NCBI GenBank assembly: GCA_946538475.1
Contig: CAMNGN010000043.1
Location: 1 to 13,328 of the forward strand
From: an uncultured Blautia sp.
GTDB lineage: Bacteria; Bacillota; Clostridia; Lachnospirales; Lachnospiraceae
Reading direction: 5' to 3'
Length of the DNA stretch: 13,328 nucleotides
The translations under genes and the position numbers were made by a program. Each line of letters begins with the position of its first letter. Position 1 is the first letter of the stretch. The notes under the pieces were generated by a model. The model searched no databases. It was not told the DNA's origin and was given only the letters and a program-made list of their open reading frames with translations. Shown piece by piece: positions 1-6,500 of this stretch.

Positions 1-2789
1 ATACCGAGGACTATACCGTATATAACGATCCCGATGCGCAGTATACCGATCCGAACGCGCAGTACATCGATCCGAACGCGCAGAACACGGAGGGTTATGA
101 GGAATTTCCGGCTGCGAACGCAGAGACGGGCTTCCCGGAGACCGGAGATGTTCCGGGAATGGAGAATGTAAACGAAGAGATCTATATCTACGATCCGGCG
201 ACGGGGCAGGAAGTCACGCCTGTGCCCGAAGCACAGGATGGGGCTCCGCAGGCTGCGGACGGGACGCAGGCGGCAGACGGTACGACGGATGCTGCGGGTA
301 ACGCGCAGGAGACAGCGGACGGGACCGCTGCTGCGCCTTATCAGGCCGAGGTTACCCTCGAGAACGAGGCGCAGCAGATCGATTTCGGTACCGTGGATGA
401 AGATACTGTTGCCGAGTCCGAGGCACAGTACTTTACGGTGACCAACACCGGTACGGAGCCGCTTAACTTTGAAGGGATAGCTCCCGAGCATTTTATGGTG
501 GGAGACATTGTTGATACTCTGGAGCCGGGAACTTCGGTCAGCCTTTATATCGTGCCGAGAGAGGGCGTGGCTCCGGGAGAGTATAAAGATGAGATCGTCT
601 ATCGTTCCGTCGAGGGTGCCGAGGCTTCTTTTACCGCACAGATGAAGGTGGAGGAGTCTGCCGAACTGTCGTCCGGAGCCCCGGATTCCGATTATGAGGA
701 GCCGGAACCGGATACGACCGGCGGTGAGGATGATTATCAGGTCATCGAAGAAAATATGGACGGCGAGGACGGAGAGAACACAGAAGGTGAGCCCGATCCT
801 GACTCTGCAGGGGAGGATGAAGGTATATCCGAAGAGGGAAATGAAACCGATCCCCCCCAAACCGGAGATGATCCTGCGGAAGGTGAGGGAGATGACCCCG
901 CGGAAGGCGAGGGTGATGACCCCGCGGAAGGCGAGGGAGATGACCCTGCAGAAGGCGAGGGTGACGACCCGGTCTCCGAGGCTGAGCTTGTCCTGTCCCT
1001 CGATGTCGCTCCTTCAGCGCTCGACTTTGGTTCTCTGGAAGAAGGATATGCGGAGCTTCCCGAGGCGCAGGCAGTGACGGTCACCAATACCGGCAGCGTT
1101 TCGGTGCTTCTTGATCAGCCGACAGCGGAGTATTTCTACGTGACTGAGCTTGAGACGGCTGAACTTGCCCCCGGTGAGGCGGCAGAGTTCATGGTGTGGC
1201 CTATGGAAGGCCTCGGCGCCAATGAGTACACCGAGACCATCAACATCCTGTATCAGGGCGGTGCTCTTCCCGAAGGATATGACGAAGCGACCACCACGAT
1301 CAAGGATGAGGGAGGCCCATATTCTGTAAATGCCGCATTTACGGTGACAAAACCGAGCAAGGAATATAAGCTGACAGTGAGCCCGGAATCCTACGATTTC
1401 GGAACACGCACCATCGCTTATCAGGATGCGCCCGAGGCGGCGTCCTTCACTGTGACCAACAAAGGCAACACCGCTGTGGTTCTTAATACGCTGAGCTCTG
1501 CTTCTTATGAGGTGAGCGGATTCAGCGCGGACGAGATCGGGCCGGAGGAATCGGCTGTATTTACCGTAAGACCTAAAGTCGGCCTTGCTGCGGGCGATTA
1601 TCCCGAGACGCTCACGGTCTCCACCACGGATGCCGACGGCAACATTCTTCTGCTGGCGGCGGTACAGGTAAAATTCTCTGTCAAGGCGGAGGAGAAAATA
1701 TACAAGATAGTACTCGATCGTTCTCTCGTTGATTTCGGAACGGTGGAGGCAGGCTATGTCAATCCGCCTGCCGCACAGAAGGTGACGGTCACAAACACCG
1801 GCAACACCGAGGTGACACTCAGCCGGCCAACGGCTATCAATTTCAGAGTCGGCGGGCTTAGCAGCACCAAACTGAAACCGGGCGAGACAAGCAGCTTTAC
1901 GATCGTTCCGCTTACCGGCCTTGGCCAGGGACAGTATTTTGAAGCGGTCACCGTGACAGGAAGCGGCGTGGCATCGGCTTCGGTCAATGCAAACTTTATC
2001 GTCAGTGCCAGGACGATCGTTCTGACGGGGATCATCAATCCGGCGGACATCACAGGCATCCGTAACGGTACCGAAAAGACGGTTGCCGGACTCCGGCTTC
2101 CGGGATCGGTGACAATCAGCACGAACAGCGGCAATATGAGCGCTGCCGTTACGTGGGATGTGGCATCCTGCGCATACGATCCGTCGCTCAGGACACCGCA
2201 GACGTTCATCGTCAACGGCAGAGTCACATTGCCGGGCGGTGTGACCAATCCGGGCAATATTCCGCTGATCGCATCGGTCCGTGTCACGGTCAACGGCCGC
2301 GATCCGATCGTCCCCGATGCTTCGGGCAACCAGGTCATCGGTATTTACAGCGGAGATGTCTATACCACGGACGACAAGATCTCGTTCTCGGCAGCAGGTG
2401 CAGGCTACGGCAATGTAAGTCCGGTACAGGGCGATATCCGTTATGTGCCTTACTGCTGGAATGTCCTTGATAACAGAGTCTGGGACTGCGAGCCGTTTTC
2501 CGCTTCGTTCCGCATGGGCGCTCCCGGAAACTATGTGCTCACGGTTACTTTCCTGCAGCAGCAGTTTAACGGCAGCACATGGGTGAACACCGGTGTGAGC
2601 GATGTGCGTAAGATCAGTTTTACCGTGCGCCAGGGAAGAACGGTTACGATGACACCGATCCCCGGTCAGGTAAGACCTGCAAGGACCGGCGACGATAACA
2701 ACATTCTGCCTCTGATCATAGCACTTGCAGCGGCAGGCGCGGCTATCGCAGCGGCTGTAGTGGTCCTCATCAGGAGAAGAAGAAAATAA
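1..2789 (+). CDS. Large cell-surface protein with ASH-like repeats and C-terminal anchor (5' partial)
   Basis: The reading frame is open from the first complete codon (position 3), so the true start lies upstream; the ATG at 159 is internal and has no good ribosome site. The visible 928 residues contain three 7-residue DPNAQY-type repeats (27-89), an Ala/Gly/Asp-rich stretch, and an ASH-like domain (about 351-651). An acidic linker follows with GDDPAEGE repeats (864-971), then three more ASH-like domains (about 988-1353, 1365-1690, 1701-2010). Each carries a DFG(T/S) strand, a VTNTG or VTNKG strand and an L-x-P-G/E-E/T pattern. An Ig-like domain (about 2011-2300), one further beta-rich region, and a C-terminal hydrophobic helix ending in RRRRK complete the protein. 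A TGD triplet (2685-2693) just before the helix resembles a degenerate sortase signal. Function is unknown; an extracellular adhesin or structural role is inferred. An export signal would be in the missing N-terminus. Confidence 0.85.
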   Translation, partial: TEDYTVYNDPDAQYTDPNAQYIDPNAQNTEGYEEFPAANAETGFPETGDVPGMENVNEEIYIYDPATGQEVTPVPEAQDGAPQAADGTQAADGTTDAAGNAQETADGTAAAPYQAEVTLENEAQQIDFGTVDEDTVAESEAQYFTVTNTGTEPLNFEGIAPEHFMVGDIVDTLEPGTSVSLYIVPREGVAPGEYKDEIVYRSVEGAEASFTAQMKVEESAELSSGAPDSDYEEPEPDTTGGEDDYQVIEENMDGEDGENTEGEPDPDSAGEDEGISEEGNETDPPQTGDDPAEGEGDDPAEGEGDDPAEGEGDDPAEGEGDDPVSEAELVLSLDVAPSALDFGSLEEGYAELPEAQAVTVTNTGSVSVLLDQPTAEYFYVTELETAELAPGEAAEFMVWPMEGLGANEYTETINILYQGGALPEGYDEATTTIKDEGGPYSVNAAFTVTKPSKEYKLTVSPESYDFGTRTIAYQDAPEAASFTVTNKGNTAVVLNTLSSASYEVSGFSADEIGPEESAVFTVRPKVGLAAGDYPETLTVSTTDADGNILLLAAVQVKFSVKAEEKIYKIVLDRSLVDFGTVEAGYVNPPAAQKVTVTNTGNTEVTLSRPTAINFRVGGLSSTKLKPGETSSFTIVPLTGLGQGQYFEAVTVTGSGVASASVNANFIVSARTIVLTGIINPADITGIRNGTEKTVAGLRLPGSVTISTNSGNMSAAVTWDVASCAYDPSLRTPQTFIVNGRVTLPGGVTNPGNIPLIASVRVTVNGRDPIVPDASGNQVIGIYSGDVYTTDDKISFSAAGAGYGNVSPVQGDIRYVPYCWNVLDNRVWDCEPFSASFRMGAPGNYVLTVTFLQQQFNGSTWVNTGVSDVRKISFTVRQGRTVTMTPIPGQVRPARTGDDNNILPLIIALAAAGAAIAAAVVVLIRRRRK
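27..89 (+). repeat. 21-bp tandem repeat, three copies (DPNAQY-type)
   Basis: Three in-frame 21-bp units at 27-47, 48-68 and 69-89 encode DPDAQYT, DPNAQYI and DPNAQNT. The last two units are nearly identical at the DNA level. More copies may lie upstream of the window. Confidence 0.85.
864..971 (+). repeat. 24-bp tandem repeat, 4.5 copies (GDDPAEGE)
   Basis: Four full 24-bp units (864-887, 888-911, 912-935, 936-959) and a 12-bp partial unit (960-971) encode GDDPAEGE in frame. Differences are almost all at third codon positions, which points to fairly recent expansion. The array forms an acidic spacer between ASH-like domains 1 and 2. A run of seven C (852-858) lies just upstream. Confidence 0.92.
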
Positions 2790-2815
2790 AAGCAATTCGA
2801 ATACAGATATGGATT

Positions 2816-2849
2816 ATTAGCACTCGATTTTATCGAGTGCTAATTTTCT
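2816..2849 (+). terminator. Probable intrinsic terminator of the surface-protein gene, coincident with CIRCE
   Basis: The two CIRCE arms plus the complementary ends of the spacer (GAT...ATC) give a 12-bp perfect stem with a TTT loop. It is extended to 13 bp by A2816-T2844. The stem is followed by TTTTCT. It lies 27 nt after the surface-protein stop codon, where no other terminator is visible. Stem GC is only moderate and the U-tract is short, so efficiency is uncertain. Confidence 0.55.
2817..2843 (+). promoter_or_regulatory. CIRCE operator (HrcA binding site) upstream of htpG
   Basis: TTAGCACTC at 2817-2825 and GAGTGCTAA at 2835-2843, separated by 9 nt, match the CIRCE consensus at all 18 arm positions. 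CIRCE is the DNA site of the heat-shock repressor HrcA, normally found at groESL and hrcA-grpE-dnaK. Here the only gene it can serve on the plus strand is htpG, 67 nt downstream. The element ends 7 bp before the -35 hexamer, so HrcA would sit against the upstream face of the promoter. Confidence 0.93.
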
Positions 2850-2850
2850 A

Positions 2851-2879
2851 TTGACTTTTGCCATTTTCGGTATTAGTAT
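2851..2879 (+). promoter_or_regulatory. Sigma-A promoter of htpG
   Basis: TTGACT (2851-2856) and TAGTAT (2874-2879) are separated by 17 bp. The -35 box is near consensus and the -10 box matches 4 of 6. The start site is expected near 2886, giving a leader of about 24 nt. Confidence 0.6.
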
Positions 2880-2909
2880 ATAAAAAGATAAAAAAAGGAG
2901 ACGAGTATT

Positions 2910-4988
2910 ATGGCAGTAAAACATGGAAATCTTTCTATCAACAGTGAAAATATTTTCCCGATCATTAAAAAGTGGCTCTATTCCGACCACGACATTTTTG
3001 TCAGAGAGATGATCTCGAACGGCTGTGATGCCATCACCAAGCTCAAAAAGCTGGAGATCATGGGAGACTATACCTTCCCGCCGAAATATAAGCCCGAGAT
3101 CAAAGTGGTGGTCAATCCTGAAGAGAAGACCCTCAAGTTCATCGATAACGGTATCGGTATGACCGCGGATGAGGTGGAGGAGTACATCACCCAGATCGCT
3201 TTTTCCGGAGCTACCGAGTTCCTGGAAAAATATAAGGATAAAACGACGGACGATCAGATGATCGGTCATTTCGGACTGGGCTTTTACTCTGCATTTATGG
3301 TGGCGGATGAAGTCCATATCGACACACTTTCCTATCAGGAAGGTGCTGCTCCCGTGCACTGGACCTGCGACGGCGGCACAGAGTATGATATGCAGGAAGG
3401 CAACAAGACGACCGTCGGTACCGAGATCACGCTTTTCCTCAACGAGGACAGTGTGGAGTTTGCCAACGAGTATCGCATGCGTGAAGTGATCGAAAAGTAT
3501 TGCTCCTTCATGCCGGTCGATATTTATCTTTCCAAAGAAAATGCTCCGCAGGAGTACGAGACCATCGATGAGTCTGAACTCACCGAGGATGATGTTGTCG
3601 TAGAGCACATCCACGAAGAAGCAAAGACGGAAGAGCGCGAGAAAGAGGACGGAACAAAGGAAACCGTAGAGATCACGCCGGCGAGAGACCGCGTGAAGAT
3701 CAACAAGAGACCGGTTTCTCTTTCCGACACACATCCCCTCTGGGCAAAACACCCGAACGACTGCACCGATGAAGAGTACAAGGAATTTTACCGCAAGGTC
3801 TTCCTCGACTATAAGGAGCCGCTGTTCTGGATCCACCTCAACATGGACTATCCGTTCAATCTGAAGGGAATCCTTTATTTCCCGAAGATCAACACGGAAT
3901 ACGACACGATCGAAGGAACGATCAAGCTTTACAACAACCAGGTATTCATCGCGGACAACATCAAAGAGGTGATCCCGGAGTTCCTGCTTCTGCTGAAAGG
4001 TGTGATCGACTGCCCGGATCTGCCGCTGAACGTATCCAGGTCTGCTCTGCAGAACGACGGATTTGTGAAAAAGATCTCTGAATATATCACCAAAAAGGTG
4101 GCGGACAAACTTACCGGAATGTGCAAGACAGACCGTGAGTCCTACGAGAAATACTGGGACGATATCAGCCCGTTCATCAAATTCGGCGTGATGCGCGACG
4201 AGAAGTTTGCCGAGAAGGTGAGCGATTACATTCTCTTCAAGAATCTTGACGGCAAATATCTGACGCTGAAAGATTGTATCGAGGAGAACAAGAAGGCTGA
4301 GGAGAACAAGGAAGAAGAGAGCAAGGCCGAGGAGACTTCCGAAGAGAAGACAGACGAGGCCGGGAAAGAAGAGGAGAAAAAAGAGCCTGAGAAGACGACG
4401 ATCTTCTATGTGACGGATGAGGTCCTTCAGAGCCAGTACATCAACATGTTCCGCGAGGCCGGAAAAGACGCGGTGATCCTCAAGCACAACATCGATGCTC
4501 CGTTTATCACAAGCCTGGAGCAGAAGAACGAGAATGTGCGTTTCCTGAGGATCGATGCGGATCTGACCGACGAACTGAAGGACGAGAACGGAGAAGTGGA
4601 AGCTCAGCAGGCGGATGCCCTGAGAGACCTGTTCCGCGAGAACCTTGGCAAGGAACAGCTCGAAGTAAAGGTAGAAAACCTGAAGAACGCAAATGTGGCA
4701 GCGATGGTCACACTTTCTGAAGAAAGCCGCAGAATGCAGGAAATGATGAAGATGTACAACATGTACGGCATGGATCCGTCCATGTTCGGCGGACAGGAGA
4801 CTTTGATCCTGAACGCGGGACATCCGCTGGTAAAAGCTCTTTCAAAAGAAGAGAAACCGGCCAATGCAAAACTGATCTGCGAGCAGCTTTATGATCTGGC
4901 AATGATCAGCCATAAGCCGCTTTCGCCGGAAGAAATGACTAAATTTGTGCAGAGAAGCAATGAGATTCTGCTGATGCTGGCAAAATGA
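2910..4988 (+). CDS. htpG: Molecular chaperone HtpG (Hsp90 family)
   Basis: A 692-residue cytosolic ATP-dependent chaperone. GHKL ATPase signatures are present: E33 and N37 in REMISNGCDA, DNGIGMT at 79-85, GHFGLGFYSAF from 119, and GTEITLFL at 170-177. The middle domain carries DYPFNLKGILYFP and DLPLNVSRSALQ (R377 retained; a Glu more usual after this Arg is Ser here). The C-terminus is Met-rich and ends in a typical dimerisation region. The protein is longer than the roughly 620-640 residues common for HtpG. The extra length includes a Lys/Glu-rich segment at about 457-495 and a charged N-M linker around 236-256. AAAGGAG (2894-2900) sits 9 nt before the ATG. A perfect CIRCE upstream indicates HrcA repression released by heat or protein-folding stress. 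No terminator was found after the stop codon. Confidence 0.97.
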   Translation: MAVKHGNLSINSENIFPIIKKWLYSDHDIFVREMISNGCDAITKLKKLEIMGDYTFPPKYKPEIKVVVNPEEKTLKFIDNGIGMTADEVEEYITQIAFSGATEFLEKYKDKTTDDQMIGHFGLGFYSAFMVADEVHIDTLSYQEGAAPVHWTCDGGTEYDMQEGNKTTVGTEITLFLNEDSVEFANEYRMREVIEKYCSFMPVDIYLSKENAPQEYETIDESELTEDDVVVEHIHEEAKTEEREKEDGTKETVEITPARDRVKINKRPVSLSDTHPLWAKHPNDCTDEEYKEFYRKVFLDYKEPLFWIHLNMDYPFNLKGILYFPKINTEYDTIEGTIKLYNNQVFIADNIKEVIPEFLLLLKGVIDCPDLPLNVSRSALQNDGFVKKISEYITKKVADKLTGMCKTDRESYEKYWDDISPFIKFGVMRDEKFAEKVSDYILFKNLDGKYLTLKDCIEENKKAEENKEEESKAEETSEEKTDEAGKEEEKKEPEKTTIFYVTDEVLQSQYINMFREAGKDAVILKHNIDAPFITSLEQKNENVRFLRIDADLTDELKDENGEVEAQQADALRDLFRENLGKEQLEVKVENLKNANVAAMVTLSEESRRMQEMMKMYNMYGMDPSMFGGQETLILNAGHPLVKALSKEEKPANAKLICEQLYDLAMISHKPLSPEEMTKFVQRSNEILLMLAK

Positions 4989-5033
4989 TGTTCTGTCCGG
5001 ATCATCCTTAAGAGAATGATCGAGGCTGTGCAT

Positions 5034-5039
5034 TATAAT
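5034..5039 (+). promoter_or_regulatory. Possible -10 box before the Spo0A-domain gene
   Basis: A perfect TATAAT lies 37 nt upstream of the ATG, but no good -35 hexamer is present at 16-18 bp. An inverted repeat GATCAT/ATGATC (5000-5005 and 5016-5021) lies just upstream and could be an operator or weak hairpin. Transcription may also come by read-through from htpG. Confidence 0.35.
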
Positions 5040-5075
5040 ACCTGCAGGTGTATTCGATGAGGAGCGCGGATAACT

Positions 5076-5399
5076 ATGCTGCGTATTGAAAGACTTTTGT
5101 CTGATATCGGGATCACAACAAACTATAAAGGATACAATTACCTGACGGATGCTCTTCAGATGTGTCTGAAGAGCGAGACGGGCAAATGGAGAGTAACCAA
5201 AGACATATATCCCCGGGTGGCAACGAAGTACGGGGCCACCTCCTCCAGGGTGGAGCAGAATATCAGATTTGCAAAACAACACAGTTATAGCAGCAGGAGA
5301 GACAAACTGGAAGAGATCGCGGGATTTTCGCTGGAAAAAATCCCTTCAAACACAGAGTTCCTGGCCATGCTTACCGAACATCTGAAAAAAATCGACTGA
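5076..5399 (+). CDS. Stand-alone Spo0A C-terminal-like DNA-binding protein
   Basis: The 107 residues align by eye with the effector domain of the sporulation regulator Spo0A over its whole length. Shared features are the GI(T)..YKGYNYL start, VTKDIYPRVATKYG, the recognition-helix motif ATSSRVEQNIRFAK (54-67) and the closing NTEFLAMLTEHL. No receiver domain precedes it: the gene begins with its own ATG and AGGAG (5060-5064, spacing 11 nt), so it cannot be phosphorylated like Spo0A. It is expected to be a small cytoplasmic DNA-binding regulator; its targets, and any interference with Spo0A boxes, are unknown. It lies 87 nt after htpG on the same strand. Its last 29 bp overlap the convergent DUF5721-like gene. 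Confidence 0.88.
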   Translation: MLRIERLLSDIGITTNYKGYNYLTDALQMCLKSETGKWRVTKDIYPRVATKYGATSSRVEQNIRFAKQHSYSSRRDKLEEIAGFSLEKIPSNTEFLAMLTEHLKKID

Positions 5400-5856
5400 G
5401 AAACGACCGCGCCTGCAGATCCCATTCTGCCCCCGGCTTCTTCCCCGGTTCGAATACCGGAGAGGAGGCGCCGGTCGTACATGTCAGATTTTTATCGCTG
5501 TAGCGTATATTCAGATACAGATTCTGACCGGAGGCTTCGTTTGCAAGCATCCGGTTTTCGACACAAAGCGGGTGCCCGGCAGGAAGACGAAGAACGATCT
5601 TAAAATAGAGAGGAAGCCGTTTGCCGCGTATAAGCGTGAGGCAGAACGGCTTCATTTCTTTCCAGAAGGCTCTTTCGCGGCCGTCCATAGATTCGCGCTC
5701 TGCAGTGTCATAATAGTCGGGCTGCATTTTTCCGTCGATATGAAACGAAGCAAAGGTGATAAAATCGGCCTCGCAGAGCTCGAATCCGTCAAACAGATCG
5801 CGGACGAACAGCTCCGCGGTAAATGATTTAACATCCTGTATCTCAAAAAACTGCAT
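5371..5856 (-). CDS. DUF5721-like protein of unknown function
   Basis: A 161-residue soluble protein that I recognise as resembling the uncharacterised Lachnospiraceae family DUF5721. Notable segments are FITFASFHIDGKMQ (32-45), WKEMKPFCLTLIRGKRLPLYFKIVL (65-89) and NLYLNIRYSDKNLTCTTGAS (112-131). There is no signal peptide or membrane segment. The frame is open further upstream to 6075, but the start at 5856 is chosen because AAGGAG (5864-5869, read on the minus strand) lies 7 nt before this ATG. The upstream extension also crosses the likely promoter. The stop codon lies inside the 3' end of the convergent Spo0A-domain gene. Function cannot be assigned. Confidence 0.85.
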   Translation of the reverse strand: MQFFEIQDVKSFTAELFVRDLFDGFELCEADFITFASFHIDGKMQPDYYDTAERESMDGRERAFWKEMKPFCLTLIRGKRLPLYFKIVLRLPAGHPLCVENRMLANEASGQNLYLNIRYSDKNLTCTTGASSPVFEPGKKPGAEWDLQARSFLSRFFSDVR

Positions 5857-5931
5857 GAAAATGCTCCTTTCGAAGAAAGCCCGGCGTGTGATCGGACTCT
5901 TTGGTTCCGCTTTTTTGCGGTCCGTTTCTCT

Positions 5932-5937
5932 ATTATA
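5932..5937 (-). promoter_or_regulatory. Likely -10 box of the DUF5721-like gene
   Basis: Read on the minus strand this is a perfect TATAAT about 75 nt upstream of the start codon. The -35 region at the expected distance (GTGTAT) is poor. Confidence 0.45.
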
Positions 5938-6002
5938 CCCCGGGAGAAACAAAAATACACGGCTATTCCGAGAATTATGTACTTTCTTTTTTTCTGCGAC
6001 TG

Positions 6003-6011
6003 TGATATAAT
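6003..6011 (+). promoter_or_regulatory. Extended -10 promoter of the small membrane protein gene
   Basis: TGATATAAT is a perfect extended -10 element (TG-n-TATAAT), which can work without a strong -35. None is obvious near 5983. Transcription should start near 6018, giving a leader of about 59 nt. Confidence 0.6.
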
Positions 6012-6021
6012 CTTTCACGGA

Positions 6022-6045
6022 TTGTGTGGGGGAAGAACCACATAA
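6022..6045 (+). other. Hairpin at the 5' end of the leader
   Basis: TTGTGTGG (6022-6029) pairs with CCACATAA (6038-6045), 8 bp with one G-U pair, around the purine loop GGGAAGAA. It begins only a few nucleotides after the predicted start site. There is no U-tract, so it is not a terminator; a 5' stabilising hairpin is possible. Confidence 0.4.
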
Positions 6046-6076
6046 ATGTTCAGGTACAAAGAAGGAGATGCTCAAA

Positions 6077-6442
6077 ATGAGTCAGAAGAAAGTAGATTAT
6101 TATAAAGAGCAGAAGGCCAACCGCAAAAATATTATCAAAAAAGAGAAAAGAATGCGCAGGATCGAACAGATCGTTGTCGGTGCGGTAGGCATTCTTGCGG
6201 CATGTTGGATATGCTTTTCTGTATATACCAAAGTGACAGAAAAGGATACTACTGCGACAGAAAGCGTTTCGACAGACCTCAATGTCACCGCCCTTGATGA
6301 TTTTATGAATCAGGTAGAGAGCGCCGAGGAAGCCGGGACAGAAACCGCTGAGGAAGCTGAGGCGGAAAGCACCGAGGAAGCCGGGACAGAAAGCACCGGG
6401 GAAGCCGAAGCAGACAGCGCAGAGGAAACAGAGGCAGAGTAA
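6077..6442 (+). CDS. Small single-pass membrane protein with acidic repeat tail
   Basis: A 121-residue protein of unknown function. A strongly basic N-terminal segment (about 1-34, rich in Lys and Arg) precedes one hydrophobic helix (about 35-55, IVVGAVGILAACWICFSVY). An extracytoplasmic tail follows and ends in five 8-residue acidic units such as EEAGTETA and EEAEAEST (6326-6439). The positive-inside rule puts the N-terminus in the cytoplasm. The start at 6077 is preferred because AAGGAG (6062-6067) is 9 nt upstream. An in-frame ATG at 6068 is too close to that site, and the one at 6026 overlaps the leader hairpin. The gene is monocistronic, with its own promoter and a strong terminator. I do not recognise a named family. 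Confidence 0.8.
   Translation: MSQKKVDYYKEQKANRKNIIKKEKRMRRIEQIVVGAVGILAACWICFSVYTKVTEKDTTATESVSTDLNVTALDDFMNQVESAEEAGTETAEEAEAESTEEAGTESTGEAEADSAEETEAE
6326..6439 (+). repeat. Degenerate 24-bp coding repeat (acidic octapeptides)
   Basis: Units at 6326-6349, 6350-6373, 6374-6397 and 6398-6421, plus a partial unit at 6422-6439, encode EEAGTETA, EEAEAEST, EEAGTEST, GEAEADSA and EETEAE. Units 1 and 3 and units 2 and 4 resemble each other most, suggesting a 16-residue ancestral duplication. Confidence 0.8.
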
Positions 6443-6452
6443 AGCATGAAAG

Positions 6453-6490
6453 CTGCGGGCGGATCCCGATCCGGCCGCAGTTTTGTTGTT
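6453..6490 (+). terminator. Intrinsic terminator of the small membrane protein gene
   Basis: CTGCGG...CCGCAG and the inner CGGAT...ATCCG arms (6453-6480) form a GC-rich stem with one G/G mismatch and a 4-nt loop. It is followed by TTTTGTTGTT. It begins 10 nt after the stop codon. Confidence 0.88.
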
Positions 6491-6500
6491 GCATAGAAAG

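Noticed and set aside
1014..2795. A 593-codon open frame on the minus strand, antisense to the surface-protein gene
   Set aside because: No ribosome site, a Cys/His/Arg-rich composition typical of reverse-frame artefacts, and it mirrors the codon bias of the well-supported plus-strand gene.
2817..4823. A 668-codon open frame on the minus strand, antisense to htpG
   Set aside because: htpG is unambiguous. The antisense frame has no recognisable domain, and it runs through the CIRCE element. It results from codon bias in htpG.
5000..5021. GATCAT/ATGATC inverted repeat after htpG as a terminator
   Set aside because: Only 6 bp, with a 10-nt loop and no T-tract. It is kept only as a possible operator near the following gene.
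5438..5460. GGTTCGAAT, resembling a tRNA T-loop, flanked by CCGGT/ACCGG
   Set aside because: The T-stem does not pair in the right register, there is no matching acceptor stem or CCA position, and it lies inside the DUF5721-like coding region.
5856..6075. N-terminal extension of the DUF5721-like gene up to 6075
   Set aside because: The extension crosses the putative promoter and lacks family-like sequence, while AAGGAG sits 7 nt before the ATG at 5856.
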